Made by a program: the position numbers and the translations under genes. The notes under the pieces are model-generated. The model did no database searches, was not told the origin of the DNA, and saw only the letters and a program-made list of their open reading frames with translations. A stretch of DNA of 64,000 nt from Roseateles sp. (GTDB lineage: Bacteria > Pseudomonadota > Gammaproteobacteria > Burkholderiales > Burkholderiaceae_C), in the NCBI GenBank assembly GCA_015657635.1, contig JACDQM010000167.1, positions 62,001 through 126,000 on the forward strand, in the 5' to 3' direction. Positions 42,168 to 51,210 of the stretch are shown piece after piece (the stretch's first letter is position 1; each line of letters begins with the position of its first letter).

Positions 42168-42724
42168 GGAATCGCTCGCGGTCCGGGGTAGCCAACCAGG
42201 GCCCAATGGGCGGGGTCGGTGAAGAAGGCCAGGCTGCTGAGGTCGCGCAGCGCGCGGTAGATCTGCTGGCGGGTGTTGCTGTCCGAGACGCGCAGCTGCT
42301 CCAGCACGCCGGCCAGCTCGGGCGTGCTGACCGTGTCCCAGCTGCTCTTCAGGCCGATCAGACCGAAGCGGCCGGGCGCGGTGTCCAGCAGGCTCAGCAC
42401 CTGCGAGAGCTCGGCGCGCACCGGCGCCGGGAAGACGGCGATATTGGCGTCCAGCCGGTCCAGAAAGGCGTTCAGCGTGGCCTCGCGCGCGGCGGCGTCG
42501 GCCGGCAGCAGGCCGCCATCAAACACGGCCAGCGCCACCGCGCGGAACAGGCTGCGCGCGCCGGGGCTGAGCTTCTTGTCGCCGTCGATCAGGCCCGGCT
42601 TGAGCAGGGCCACGCCGCCGCCGGCCACCGCCAGCACGACGGCCGCGCCCAGGCCCAGCTTGAGCAGGCGGCGGCGCTTGGGGTCAGGTTTTGCCATCGG
42701 GGAACTCTTAGAGCTGCTTGTCAT
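42164..42724 (-). CDS. Tat-signal small subunit partner of the GMC oxidoreductase
   Basis: 186 residues. A twin-arginine-like N terminus, KRRRLLKLGLGAA, is followed by a hydrophobic helix; the rest is helical, resembling the small subunits that accompany membrane-bound GMC dehydrogenases (gluconate 2-dehydrogenase subunit 3 style). GAGGA precedes ATG 42724, 9 nt after the ALDH gene; an internal ATG at 42697 is possible. It probably anchors or exports the GMC enzyme by Tat. Confidence 0.7.
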   Translation of the reverse strand: MTSSSKSSPMAKPDPKRRRLLKLGLGAAVVLAVAGGGVALLKPGLIDGDKKLSPGARSLFRAVALAVFDGGLLPADAAAREATLNAFLDRLDANIAVFPAPVRAELSQVLSLLDTAPGRFGLIGLKSSWDTVSTPELAGVLEQLRVSDSNTRQQIYRALRDLSSLAFFTDPAHWALVGYPGPRAIP

Positions 42725-42732
42725 CGGTGTCC

Positions 42733-44142
42733 TCAGGCGATCTTCTTCAGCAGCCCCAGCAGGCGGTTGAAGGTGGCGCCATAGGGCGGGTAGAACAGCT
42801 TGGTGCCGGCGAAGAAGCGCGGCTGGCTGAACACCGGCTTCATCTTGCTGAAGGTGTTGAAGCCCCAGATGCCGTGATAGGCGCCCTGGCCGCTGGCACC
42901 GACGCCGCCGAAGGGCTGGTCTTCCTGGCCGATGTGCCAGATGCAATCGTTCAGCGTCACGCCGCCGGCGTGGGTCTGTGCCAGCACGCGCTCGCGCGCG
43001 GCGCTGTCGGCGCCGAACCAGTACAGCGCCAGTGGGCGCTCATGGTCCTTGATGTAGTCCAGCGCCTGTTGCTCGCTGTCGTAGGGCAGGATGGGCAGCA
43101 GCGGGCCGAAGATCTCTTCCTGCATCACCGTCATGCCGTCGTTGACGTCCAGCAGCAGGTGCGGCACCAGCTTGCGGCCTTCGCTCCCCTCATGCGTGGG
43201 CAGCAGGCGCGCACCCTTGGCGCGGGCGTCGTCCAGCAGGCCCTGCAGGCGCGCCAGGTGGCGCGGCGTGGCAATGGCGCTGTAGTCGGGGTTGCCGGCG
43301 ATGCTGGGGTAGAGGCGCCGCACCGCGGCGATCAGCGCATCGGCCAGCGGCTGCACCATGGCGCGCGGCGCCAGGATGTAGTCGGGCGCGATGCAGGTCT
43401 GGCCGGCATTGAGCAATTTGCCGAAGGCCAGGCGTTCGGCCACCAGTGCGATGTCGGCGCTGGCGTCCACCAGCGCCGGCGATTTGCCGCCCAGCTCCAG
43501 CGTCACCGGGGTCAGGTGTTGCGCGGCGGCCTGGGCCACCAGCTTGCCCACCGCGGTGGAGCCGGTGAAGAACAGGTGGTCGAAGGGCAGGGCCGAGAAG
43601 GCACGGCCCACTGTGGCGTCGCCGGTGATGACCTGCATTTCTTCGGGCGCGAAGAACTCGCCCACCATGCGCGCCATCAGCGCCGAGGTCTCGGGCGTCA
43701 GCTCCGAGGGCTTGATCATCACGCGGTTGCCGGCGGCCAGCGCGGCGATGGCCGGGCTCATGGCCAGCTGGTAGGGATAGTTCCAGGGCGCAATCACGCC
43801 CACCACGCCCAGCGGCTGCGGGATCAGGCGGTTGCTGGCCGGCAGGTAGTGCAGCGCGGTGGGCATGCGGCGCTGGCGCATCCAGCGGCCCAGATGCGAA
43901 GCAGCATGCTTGGCCGCCATCTCGACCGTGGCCACATCGGCCAGCAGGGTCTCGTGGCGCGAGCGGTGGCTGAAATCGCGCGAGATGGTGTCGGCCAGTT
44001 CGTCGGCGTACTTGCGCGTCATCGCCAGCACGCGGGCCAGGCGATCGCGGCGCGTGGCCAGGCTGGGCATGGGCTCGGCGCGGTAGGCGGCGCGCTGCAA
44101 CTCAAGGGCCAGGTTCAATGTCTCGTTGATGGTGTTGTCCAC
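42733..44142 (-). CDS. NAD(P)-dependent aldehyde dehydrogenase, coniferyl-aldehyde type
   Basis: 469 residues of the short ALDH class 3-like group. GVIAPWNYP near 115, the general-base Glu in VTLELGGKSP (~215), the catalytic Cys in NAGQTCIAPDY (~247) and EEIFGPLLPI (~345) are seen. It is closest in feel to coniferyl aldehyde dehydrogenases, which also act on aliphatic aldehydes. First gene of the operon with the Tat-subunit and GMC genes. Confidence 0.9.
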   Translation of the reverse strand: MDNTINETLNLALELQRAAYRAEPMPSLATRRDRLARVLAMTRKYADELADTISRDFSHRSRHETLLADVATVEMAAKHAASHLGRWMRQRRMPTALHYLPASNRLIPQPLGVVGVIAPWNYPYQLAMSPAIAALAAGNRVMIKPSELTPETSALMARMVGEFFAPEEMQVITGDATVGRAFSALPFDHLFFTGSTAVGKLVAQAAAQHLTPVTLELGGKSPALVDASADIALVAERLAFGKLLNAGQTCIAPDYILAPRAMVQPLADALIAAVRRLYPSIAGNPDYSAIATPRHLARLQGLLDDARAKGARLLPTHEGSEGRKLVPHLLLDVNDGMTVMQEEIFGPLLPILPYDSEQQALDYIKDHERPLALYWFGADSAARERVLAQTHAGGVTLNDCIWHIGQEDQPFGGVGASGQGAYHGIWGFNTFSKMKPVFSQPRFFAGTKLFYPPYGATFNRLLGLLKKIA

Positions 44143-44324
44143 GCTGCGCTCCTCCGCGGTGAGACTTGGAGGCTAACCCCTTGCGCGGGGTGCGCCAAGC
44201 GTGTTGGCCCTTGGCTAGAGGCAGGGCTCTATAAAGCGCCTGTCTCCGGTGTGACAGCCGCCGGCGCGGCGCATCAAACCGCATGCGCCAGAATCGCGGC
44301 ACGAACAGGGCAAAGGGGGTAGGC

Positions 44325-44618
44325 ATGAGACTGGTGGTGATCTTTGACGACACGCCGCCGATGGTGGCGATCCGCGCCGCGCAGGAGCCGGCGCATCTGG
44401 ACTATCTGCGCCAGCATGCGGACGAAATCCTGATCGGCGGCGGGCTGCGCGATCAGCCGGGCGGCGGCTATGTGGGCGGGCTGTGGGTGCTGGAGGTGGC
44501 CAGCAAGGCCCGCGCCATCGAGCTGATCGAAGCCGACCCCTACTACATTGCCGAGCGCCGGCCCTACCGCTTGCTGGTGTGGGGCAAGGCCTGCCCGGAT
44601 CTGATGGTGACGCTGTGA
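44325..44618 (+). CDS. YciI-like protein
   Basis: 97 residues of the YCII fold. HLDYLRQHADEILIGGGLRD carries the conserved His and Asp, and AIELIEADPYYIAE is typical of the family. The function is unknown in most members; some are dehydrochlorinase-like. GGGGTAGGC precedes ATG 44325. Coupled to the GNAT gene by a GTGA overlap. Confidence 0.85.
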   Translation: MRLVVIFDDTPPMVAIRAAQEPAHLDYLRQHADEILIGGGLRDQPGGGYVGGLWVLEVASKARAIELIEADPYYIAERRPYRLLVWGKACPDLMVTL

Positions 44619-45142
44619 CGGTGCTGCTGACGCTGCCTTCCGGGCGCCAGTTGCGCGACTTCCGCGCCGAGGATCTGGCGGCCTATCAGGCGCTGCGCAG
44701 CGAGGCCAAGTTCGGCCGCTTCTATGCCGCCGAGGATTGCTCGCCGGCGCGCTCGGCCGAACTGCTGCAGATGTTCATCGCGCAGGCGCAGCAGCAGCCC
44801 CGGCAGCGTTTTCAGCTGGCCATCGTGTCGGCTGCGGATGAGTTGATGGGCTCCTGCGGCGTGCGCATCGAGGCGCCGGGCCAGGGCTCGATCGGCTGCG
44901 AGCTGGGCCGCACCTGGCAGGGCAGCGGCGCCGCGCTGGAGGCCGCGCGCGCTATCGTGGCGTTTGGTTTTGGCGAGCTGGGCCTGCAGCAGATCTACGC
45001 CGACACCAAGGCCGGCAATCTGGCGGCGCTGCGCCTGTGCCGGCAGCTGGGCATGCGGCCCGATCCGACTGAGGCGGCCGGCGCTGACGGCGTGCGTCTG
45101 GTTCTGGCGCGTGGGGATTGGCAGGGCGCTGGTGAAGCCTGA
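44615..45142 (+). CDS. GNAT-family N-acetyltransferase
   Basis: 175 residues. The RimJ/RimL-like fold is visible: FRAEDLAAYQALRSE near 17-31, a central GSIGCELGRTWQGSGAALEA stretch with the acetyl-CoA loop, and ADTKAGNLAALRLCRQLGM near 130-148. Start GTG 44615. The acceptor, protein or small molecule, is unknown. Confidence 0.85.
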   Translation: MTVLLTLPSGRQLRDFRAEDLAAYQALRSEAKFGRFYAAEDCSPARSAELLQMFIAQAQQQPRQRFQLAIVSAADELMGSCGVRIEAPGQGSIGCELGRTWQGSGAALEAARAIVAFGFGELGLQQIYADTKAGNLAALRLCRQLGMRPDPTEAAGADGVRLVLARGDWQGAGEA

Positions 45143-45155
45143 TTGCCTAAGGCAT

Positions 45156-45178
45156 GAAAAAGCCGCCCGAAGGCGGCT
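45156..45178 (-). terminator. Intrinsic terminator of the first PEP-CTERM gene
   Basis: On the minus strand, AGCCGCC, TTCG loop, GGCGGCT is followed by TTTTT. The stem lies at 45161-45178, 44 nt after the PEP-CTERM stop. It faces the end of the GNAT gene and may serve both, though the plus-strand side lacks a U-tract. Confidence 0.8.
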
Positions 45179-45221
45179 GGCTGGTCAAGATGTCGCGTAG
45201 CTTGGCGACAGGAAGTGACGA

Positions 45222-45890
45222 TCAGTGGCGACGGCGGCGCAGGCCAGCCAGGCCCATCAAGGCGGCAGCAGTCAGCAGCAGGCTGGAGGGCTCAGGCACG
45301 CTCTGGCCGTCGTCCACCGTGAAGGTCAGCGACCAACCGTCGATGGTTCCGCGGTCACCGCCAAGATCGTCAACCATGAACAGCTGCCATGCGCCGCCTG
45401 AGAGCTGGCCGTTGAAGCCCGACAGAAGTGCGCCGTAAGGGGCAGCCGGGGCGGGCGCGGGGAATACGTCGCTGGTGCTGACATTTGAATCTGTCGGCTT
45501 GTAGATGCCTGAGAAAAGTTGCGCGTTCGCATTCAGGAAACCCAGCGCGGCGTCATCGAACGTCAGATTCACGCTGCGCACATCACCGTCGCCGCCGACA
45601 TCGCTCATCAGCATGACTTTTTGGTTGGTCGGGCTGACCAGCAGCACGTCCAGGTCACGCGGGAATGTATGGGTCAGCCCCCGCAGGCTGACGTTCACGT
45701 CCAGGATGGTTTTCGAGGTGGCGACGTTGATCGTCCACGGGTACAGGCTAACCGCACCGGAGTCAGGAATAGTGACCGCGCCGACGTTGGTGCTGTTGAT
45801 GGTGAAACTGACCGGCGCGGCTTGCGCTAGGTGTGCGGACAAGACCAGCGCGCTCAAGGACGCGGCGCGGAGCAAGGATTTGATGAGCAT
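45222..45890 (-). CDS. PEP-CTERM protein with P-domain-like fold
   Basis: 222 residues. Signal peptide 1-24 ends AQA. The middle part resembles a proprotein-convertase P-domain (LTHTFPRDLDVLLVSPTN, ending WQLFMVDDLGGDRGTIDGWSLTF). The sorting tail is VPEPSSLLLTAAALMGLAG followed by RRRRH. The PEP motif, hydrophobic helix and Arg tail direct exosortase processing and surface delivery. ATG 45890 is chosen to start at the signal peptide. Confidence 0.85.
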   Translation of the reverse strand: MLIKSLLRAASLSALVLSAHLAQAAPVSFTINSTNVGAVTIPDSGAVSLYPWTINVATSKTILDVNVSLRGLTHTFPRDLDVLLVSPTNQKVMLMSDVGGDGDVRSVNLTFDDAALGFLNANAQLFSGIYKPTDSNVSTSDVFPAPAPAAPYGALLSGFNGQLSGGAWQLFMVDDLGGDRGTIDGWSLTFTVDDGQSVPEPSSLLLTAAALMGLAGLRRRRH

Positions 45891-46038
45891 GATGATGATC
45901 TTGTGGCCAGGCACTGGCCTTTCAGTTTGCGACGTTGTGCCCCAGAGCAAGTGCTGTGCCACATTCGCAAGCTATTGATTTGACTGAGCATGTGCCGGCT
46001 GGCTACCGCGCAATGTCAAAATCGCCGACGGTTTTCAG

Positions 46039-46068
46039 CAAGACCTGACCCCCGCGCATCAGGTCTTG
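46039..46068 (-). terminator. 10-bp hairpin after purH
   Basis: CAAGACCTGA and TCAGGTCTTG pair perfectly over a 10-nt loop, 9 nt after the purH stop. No U-tract follows on the minus strand, so it may be a Rho-assisted or stabilising hairpin. Confidence 0.4.
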
Positions 46069-46076
46069 CCAAGTCA

Positions 46077-47684
46077 TCAATGCCGGAAGTGACGCACGCC
46101 GGTGAAGACCATGGCGATGCCGCGTTCGTTGGCGGCGGCGATCACCTCGTCGTCGCGCATCGAGCCGCCCGGCTGGATCACGCAAGCAGCGCCGGCATCG
46201 GCCAGCACGTCCAGGCCGTCGCGGAAGGGGAAGAAGGCGTCGCTGGCCACCACCGAGCCCTTCAGGCTCAGGCCGGCGTTTTCGGCCTTGATGCTGGCAA
46301 TGCGCGCGCTGTCGATGCGGCTCATCTGGCCGGCGCCCACGCCCAGCGTCATGCCACCGCCGCAGAAGACGATGGCATTGCTCTTCACATACTGGGCCAC
46401 GGTCCAGGCGAACATCATGTCTTCCAGCTGCAGGCCGGTGGGGTGCAGCGTGGTGACCATCTTCAGGTCGCTCTTCTTCAGGAAGTGGTTGTCGGCGCTC
46501 TGCACCAGGATGCCAGAGCCCACGCGCTTGATGTCCTGCGCGTTGCGGCCATGCTCCCAGGGCGTCTTGGCCTGGGTGCCGTCATTGATGCTGTGCAGGC
46601 CTTGCGGCAGCGTGATCTGCAGCAGTCGCACATTGACCTTGCTCTTGAAGATCTCCAGCGCCTCGGCGCTGAAGCTGGGCGCCATCAGCACTTCGACGAA
46701 CTGCTTGGAGACCAGTTGCGCGGCCAGGCCATCAACCTCGCGGTTGAAGGCGATGATGCCGCCGAAGGCGCTGGTGGGGTCGGTCTTGAAGGCCTTGGCA
46801 TAGGCATCGGCGGCAGTCAGCGCAATCGCCACGCCGCAGGGGTTGGCATGCTTGACGATCACGCAGGCCGGTGCCTCGAAGCTCTTCACGCATTCCCAGG
46901 CTGCATCGGCATCGGCGATGTTGTTGTAGCTGAGTTCCTTGCCCTGCAGCTGCTTGCCCGTCACCAGCGAGCCGGGGGCGGGATACAGGTCGCGATAGAG
47001 CGCGGCGCTCTGGTGGCTGTTCTCGCCGTAGCGCATGTCCTGCACCTTGACGAAGCTGCTGTTGAGCTGGGCCGGGTACTCGGCCTGCGTGCCGTCGTCC
47101 TGGCGGGCGCTCAGGTAGTTGCTGATGGCAGCGTCATATTGCGCGATGCGGTTGAAGGCGGCCACGCTGCAGGCGAAGCGGGTCTTGTCGCTGGTCTTGC
47201 CCTCGGCCTTCAGCTCGGCCAGCACGCCGGCGTACTGGCTGGCGTCGGTCAGCACGGTGACGTCCTTCCAGTTCTTGGCTGCGCTGCGCACCATGGCCGG
47301 GCCGCCGATGTCGATGTTCTCGATCGCGTCTTCCAGCGTGCAGCCGGGCTTGGCCACGGTGGCCTCGAAGGGGTAGAGGTTGACCGCCAGGATGTCGATC
47401 ATCGTGATGCCATGCTGGCCGGCGGCGGCCATGTGCTCAGGCAGATCGCGGCGCGCCAGCAGGCCGCCGTGGATCATCGGGTGCAGGGTCTTGACGCGGC
47501 CGTCCAGCATCTCGGGGAAGCCGGTGTGTTCGGCCACCTCGGTGACGGGCAGGCCGGCATCGGCCAGCAGCTTGGCGGTGCCGCCGGTGGAGAGGATGCG
47601 CACCTTCAGCGCATGCAGCTCCTTGGCGAACTCGACGATGCCGGTCTTGTCGGACACGGAGATCAGGGCGGTGAGTTGGGACAT
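46077..47684 (-). CDS. purH: Bifunctional AICAR transformylase/IMP cyclohydrolase PurH
   Basis: Last two steps of IMP synthesis. 535 residues. The N-terminal IMP cyclohydrolase domain begins [16 protein letters not shown] with STGGTAKLL near 33. The C-terminal transformylase has the catalytic Lys-His in VKHANPCG near 265-272, and [11 protein letters not shown] near 480. Downstream of dusB-fis on the same strand, with 42 nt between fis and purH, so probably one transcript. Confidence 0.97.
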   Translation of the reverse strand: MSQLTALISVSDKTGIVEFAKELHALKVRILSTGGTAKLLADAGLPVTEVAEHTGFPEMLDGRVKTLHPMIHGGLLARRDLPEHMAAAGQHGITMIDILAVNLYPFEATVAKPGCTLEDAIENIDIGGPAMVRSAAKNWKDVTVLTDASQYAGVLAELKAEGKTSDKTRFACSVAAFNRIAQYDAAISNYLSARQDDGTQAEYPAQLNSSFVKVQDMRYGENSHQSAALYRDLYPAPGSLVTGKQLQGKELSYNNIADADAAWECVKSFEAPACVIVKHANPCGVAIALTAADAYAKAFKTDPTSAFGGIIAFNREVDGLAAQLVSKQFVEVLMAPSFSAEALEIFKSKVNVRLLQITLPQGLHSINDGTQAKTPWEHGRNAQDIKRVGSGILVQSADNHFLKKSDLKMVTTLHPTGLQLEDMMFAWTVAQYVKSNAIVFCGGGMTLGVGAGQMSRIDSARIASIKAENAGLSLKGSVVASDAFFPFRDGLDVLADAGAACVIQPGGSMRDDEVIAAANERGIAMVFTGVRHFRH

Positions 47685-47726
47685 GGCTTCAGTCTCGGGA
47701 GTTTGATGAATTCGTGGGGCTGCCGT

Positions 47727-47960
47727 TCACAGCATCTGATGCTCGGTCAGCTTGCGGCGCAGCGTGTTGCGGTTGATGCCCAGCCACTCGGCGGCCTTGC
47801 TCTGGTTGCCGCCGGTGTGCTGCATCACGATCTCGAGCAGCGGCTTCTCGACCAGCTTGATCAGCATCTCATGCATGGAGTGCGGCTCCTCGCCGTCGAG
47901 GTCGCGGAAGTAGAGCTCGAGGTTCTCGCGCACGCTTTGTTCAATCGGTTTGGGCGTCAT
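47727..47960 (-). CDS. fis: Fis-family DNA-binding protein
   Basis: 77 residues, shorter than E. coli Fis (98). The C-terminal helix-turn-helix GGNQSKAAEWLGINRNTLRRKL (split here as GGNQSKAAEWLGI and NRNTLRRKL) is diagnostic. It acts as a nucleoid protein and global regulator. Overlaps dusB by 4 nt, the same dusB-fis order seen in enterobacteria. Confidence 0.95.
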   Translation of the reverse strand: MTPKPIEQSVRENLELYFRDLDGEEPHSMHEMLIKLVEKPLLEIVMQHTGGNQSKAAEWLGINRNTLRRKLTEHQML

Positions 47961-49042
47961 GCCAGCAGCCTTCTTGTTGTTGCTTCTTCTGTGAGATCGT
48001 CGTCGTCATTGGCCGCCGCCTCTGCCAGCGGCAGATAGGGCAGGCGCTCATGCTGCTCGGCCAGGCTGCCGAACCATTGGTTCAGCGCCTCCACCTGGGC
48101 TTCGCAGCTTTCCAGTTGATTCATCGCGCGCCGGAAGGCGTCGCCGCCCGGCAGCCCTTGCACGGCCCAGCCGATGTGCTTGCGCGCACTGCGCATGCCG
48201 GTGAGCTCGCCGTACAGGCTGTAGTGGTCGTGCAGATGCTCGATCAGCCAGGCGCGAGCATCGACGACGCGCGGCGCCGGCAGCGTCTCGCCGGTGCTAA
48301 GGAAATGCGCGATCTCGGCAAAAATCCACGGCCGGCCCTGCGCCGCGCGGCCCACCATCACGGCATCCGCGCCGGTGTAGGCCAGCACCTGGCGCGCCTT
48401 GTGCGGGCTGTCGATGTCGCCGTTGGCCACCACCGGGATCTTCAGCGCGGCCTTCACCGCGGCCACCGTGTCGTATTCCGCCAGACCGCTGTAGCCCTGC
48501 TCGCGGGTGCGGCCATGCACCGTCACCAGCGCCACGCCGGCGCTTTCGGCAGCGCGTGCAATGCTCAGCGCGTTCTTCTCGGCCGCGCACCAGCCGGTGC
48601 GCATCTTCAGCGTCACCGGCACGCCCTGCGGCGCGCAGGCCGCCACCACCGCCTCGATGATCTGCAGCGCCAGCGCCTCGTCCTGCATCAGCGCGGAACC
48701 GGCCCATTTGTTGCACACCTTCTTGGCCGGGCAGCCCATATTGATGTCGATGATCTGCGCGCCGCGGTCGACGTTGTAGGCCGCGGCCTCGGCCATCATG
48801 GCTGCGTCGGTGCCGGCGATCTGCACCGCGATCGGCCCGGGCTCGCCTTCATGGTTGGCGCGGCGCGAAGTCTTGAGGCTGTTCCACAAGTCCTTGCGCG
48901 AAGTCACCATCTCGCTGACCGCATGCCCCGCGCCCAGGCGCCGGCACAGCTGCCGGAACGGACGGTCGGTGACGCCTGCCATCGGCGCGACGAACAGATT
49001 GTTCGGCAGCTCGAAGGGGCCGATGCGAGGGCGGGCCAGCAT
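47957..49042 (-). CDS. dusB: tRNA-dihydrouridine synthase DusB
   Basis: FMN enzyme that reduces uridines in the tRNA D-loop. 361 residues. Seen: the N-terminal APMAGVTDRPFRQL, the INMGCPAKKV motif, the catalytic Cys in VCNKWAGSAL near 110, and MVGRAAQGRPWIF near 230. First gene of the dusB-fis-purH group. Confidence 0.97.
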   Translation of the reverse strand: MLARPRIGPFELPNNLFVAPMAGVTDRPFRQLCRRLGAGHAVSEMVTSRKDLWNSLKTSRRANHEGEPGPIAVQIAGTDAAMMAEAAAYNVDRGAQIIDINMGCPAKKVCNKWAGSALMQDEALALQIIEAVVAACAPQGVPVTLKMRTGWCAAEKNALSIARAAESAGVALVTVHGRTREQGYSGLAEYDTVAAVKAALKIPVVANGDIDSPHKARQVLAYTGADAVMVGRAAQGRPWIFAEIAHFLSTGETLPAPRVVDARAWLIEHLHDHYSLYGELTGMRSARKHIGWAVQGLPGGDAFRRAMNQLESCEAQVEALNQWFGSLAEQHERLPYLPLAEAAANDDDDLTEEATTRRLLA

Positions 49043-49212
49043 GGGGGGAAGGGGGAGAGGGCGTGCTTAAAAAAGAGGCAGAAGTATACCTCTGCCGCCC
49101 ATGTGCGCCGCGGTGGAGCTGTGCGGGCCGGGCGCCAACTCAATGGCGCCGCACTTGGACACTTGGTGCTCGCAGGAGGCGTGCGAGCAGGCCGGCCCGC
49201 ATATGACGCTTC

Positions 49213-49378
49213 AACTTTCCCGGTACGGGCGGGATGGTTCTGAACGACGGCGCGGACTCAGGCGGCCAGCAGCGCCGCGTTCCTCGCCAGAAGCTGCGTC
49301 CAGCGGCAGCCAGCTGCGCCTTGCATGCCATGCCGATCCGCACGACCCAACGTCGCGCTGCTTTGTGCAGCGCTTCGC
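49213..49378. repeat. Degenerate copy of the long palindromic element (copy 2)
   Basis: Aligned with the reverse complement of the 723-890 element, two blocks are clear. 49314-49342 matches 761-789 at 27 of 29 positions, and 49251-49265 matches 838-852 at 14 of 15. The distances between the blocks and to the tip (GTGCAG-GCTTC near 49366-49376) also agree. Self-complementarity is largely lost. It lies in the ~510-nt gene-free stretch 49043-49552, where I find no ORF worth calling. Confidence 0.6.
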
Positions 49379-49496
49379 TGACGCGAAAGTGGCTGAGCTC
49401 TCGGATATCCGTGGATCACCAGCAGGAAGTCCGGCGGGTCGCGCTGTGCACCGCTGAGTGCTGTGCTGGCGAGATGTCGGAGGAATCGACGTGGCA

Positions 49497-49531
49497 ATGA
49501 AACAAGGCCCCCTGGGACAGGCGGCCTTGTT
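49497..49531 (-). terminator. Hairpin after the second PEP-CTERM gene
   Basis: AACAAGGCC (49501-49509) and GGCCTTGTT (49523-49531) form a perfect 9-bp stem. On the minus strand it lies 21 nt after the PEP-CTERM stop, and the stem's own TT is followed by TCATTG, a weak U-tract. Confidence 0.6.
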
Positions 49532-49552
49532 CAGGTTTGCGCGTTGCAGTGC

Positions 49553-50185
49553 TCAGCGACGTTTACGACTCACACGCATGGCCGCGAGGCCCAGACCGGC
49601 CAGCAGCAGCGAGGTCGGCTCGGGCACGCTGTTGGTGTCAAACACACCAGTGGTCAGCGTCGCACGGATGGCATTGCTGCTGTAGGTCAGACTGGGGTTG
49701 GCGAAGCCACCATTCGGAAAGCTGGTGCGCACGTAGCCGCTGCTGAGGCTGACCCCGTTTCCGATCTTGTCGTTGCTCAGCGCGATGTTGTCGTCATTGG
49801 CTGTGCCGGCAACGCGATACGTGCCTGGGCCGATAAGCAGATCTTCGATTTCACTGACGAACCAGACAGCGGTGCCCTGGGCACTCAGGATTTGCTTGCT
49901 GCTGCTGTTCACTACGGCCTGTGCAAGCAAGGTGCCTGCTGCATTCCACAGGCCCACGGTATGCACGCCATTCAGGCCATTGCCTTGAGCATCGAGCCAT
50001 CCCAGGCCGTCAATCCGCAAGGAGCCGCTGAGTGTGAACTGGGTACCGGCAACATAGTTGCCAGTGTTGAAAGCTTCCGTAGTTGACCTTGGCCCTGCAT
50101 CAATGATCAAGCCCGCATGTGCACTTGTGGCCAAACCCAAGGTGGCGGCCAGGGCCATACCGATGAAAGACTTGCTGAACGACAT
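49553..50185 (-). CDS. PEP-CTERM protein, DUF4082-like
   Basis: 210 residues. Signal peptide 1-24 (ends AHA). A beta-rich body contains LRIDGLGWLDAQGNGL and HTVGLWNAAGTLLA, as in DUF4082-type extracellular modules. The tail VPEPTSLLLAGLGLAAM plus RKRR is a clear exosortase signal. Located between dusB (same strand, ~510 nt away) and the divergent YqaA-like gene. Confidence 0.85.
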   Translation of the reverse strand: MSFSKSFIGMALAATLGLATSAHAGLIIDAGPRSTTEAFNTGNYVAGTQFTLSGSLRIDGLGWLDAQGNGLNGVHTVGLWNAAGTLLAQAVVNSSSKQILSAQGTAVWFVSEIEDLLIGPGTYRVAGTANDDNIALSNDKIGNGVSLSSGYVRTSFPNGGFANPSLTYSSNAIRATLTTGVFDTNSVPEPTSLLLAGLGLAAMRVSRKRR

Positions 50186-50606
50186 ACTGAATTCCTATGG
50201 GTGCAACGTTTGGTCGATGAGCCATTGTTCGCGAAGGTTCGATCAACTCTTGCCCTTTGCCCCCCCCTGTTTCGGTGGGTCGATGTGCGGAGCGGTTACC
50301 GGAACGGCGACCCAGCCCCCCATTCAAGTGGGGCACAGCCAGGGGAAGCGAAGCCCTTGCTTCGGGCCAAGGCGCAAGAACTGCTTGCGCTGTTCGCGCG
50401 GTGGGCGCAACAACATCGCCGTGCGCATGGCCTGCTTCTCCACGCGGCTTTGGTGCAGGAGCGAGGCGTGGCTGGAGAACTCGCGCGCGCCAGCCTGGCT
50501 CGGCCAGCTCAAATACTTCGGCCTTGTGGATGCGCAGGTGGTGCACCGGCGCCTCGACGACGACTGCAGCACGGTCCGGTGGGGCGGGCCGGGAGCCGAC
50601 TCGATA
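50186..50606. other. Unassigned ~420-nt region
   Basis: No frame here resembles a protein I recognise, although one plus-strand frame is open from 50058 through the YqaA-like gene. It holds several small dyads: CCCCA/TGGGG at ~50319-50334, GAAGC/GCTTC at ~50347-50365 and GCGCAAG/CTTGCGC at ~50372-50390. It probably contains a decayed or intergenic repeat plus the promoters of the two divergent genes. Confidence 0.4.
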
Positions 50607-51113
50607 ATGCCGTCCATGGAAGCCTGGTTGCATGAAATGACCGCCGCATTGCTGGCGGCACTGGCCTTGCCCGAGATCGGGCTGTCGGCGGTCTTCATCA
50701 TCGCGCTGATCTCGGCCACCTTGCTGCCGATGGGCTCGGAGCCGGCGGTGTTCGCGCTGGTCAAGCTGGAGCCGACCATGTTCTGGCCGGTGATCGTGGT
50801 GGCCACGCTGGGCAACACCGTGGGCGGCGCCATCAGCTGGTGGATGGGCTATGGCGCCGAGCGCGCCTATGAGCATGCGCGCCAGCGCAAGCCGCCGGAT
50901 GCGCGGGCGCTGCAATGGCTGCAGCGCTTCGGTGCCAAGGCCTGCCTGCTGAGCTGGTTGCCGGTGGTGGGCGATCCGCTGTGCGCTGTGGCCGGCTGGC
51001 TGCGCCTGCCGTTCTGGCCCTGCCTGGCCTATATGGCGATCGGCAAGTTCGCCCGCTATCTGAGCGCGACTGCCGCACTGCTGTGGGTCTTCCCGGGGCA
51101 GTTCTCGGGCTGA
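50607..51113 (+). CDS. YqaA-like DedA-superfamily membrane protein
   Basis: 168 residues, four to five hydrophobic segments. SATLLPMGSEPAVFALV near 36-52, GNTVGGAISWWMGYG near 73-87, and GDPLCAVAGWLRLP near 124-137 are typical of the YqaA branch of the DedA/VTT superfamily, implicated in lipid or carrier traffic. Another in-frame ATG lies at 50616. The frame is open further upstream, but that part looks non-coding. Confidence 0.8.
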   Translation: MPSMEAWLHEMTAALLAALALPEIGLSAVFIIALISATLLPMGSEPAVFALVKLEPTMFWPVIVVATLGNTVGGAISWWMGYGAERAYEHARQRKPPDARALQWLQRFGAKACLLSWLPVVGDPLCAVAGWLRLPFWPCLAYMAIGKFARYLSATAALLWVFPGQFSG

Positions 51114-51210
51114 AGTCGGCACAATCACGGCACGGCCTACCGGCCGCCGCTTTCCTGACGATCCATCCGGCCGACCGCCCCTGATCGCCCAACCTGCTGC
51201 CTAACTTGCC

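Noticed and set aside
45990-48038. Plus-strand ORF of 682 codons opposite purH, fis and dusB
   Set aside because: It lies antisense to three well-conserved genes and has His/Gln/Ala-rich composition typical of an antisense frame in high-G+C DNA.
49085-49457. Small plus-strand ORFs in the dusB/PEP-CTERM gap
   Set aside because: Products are Arg/Ala/Ser-rich without relatives I recognise, and much of the stretch aligns with the palindromic repeat.
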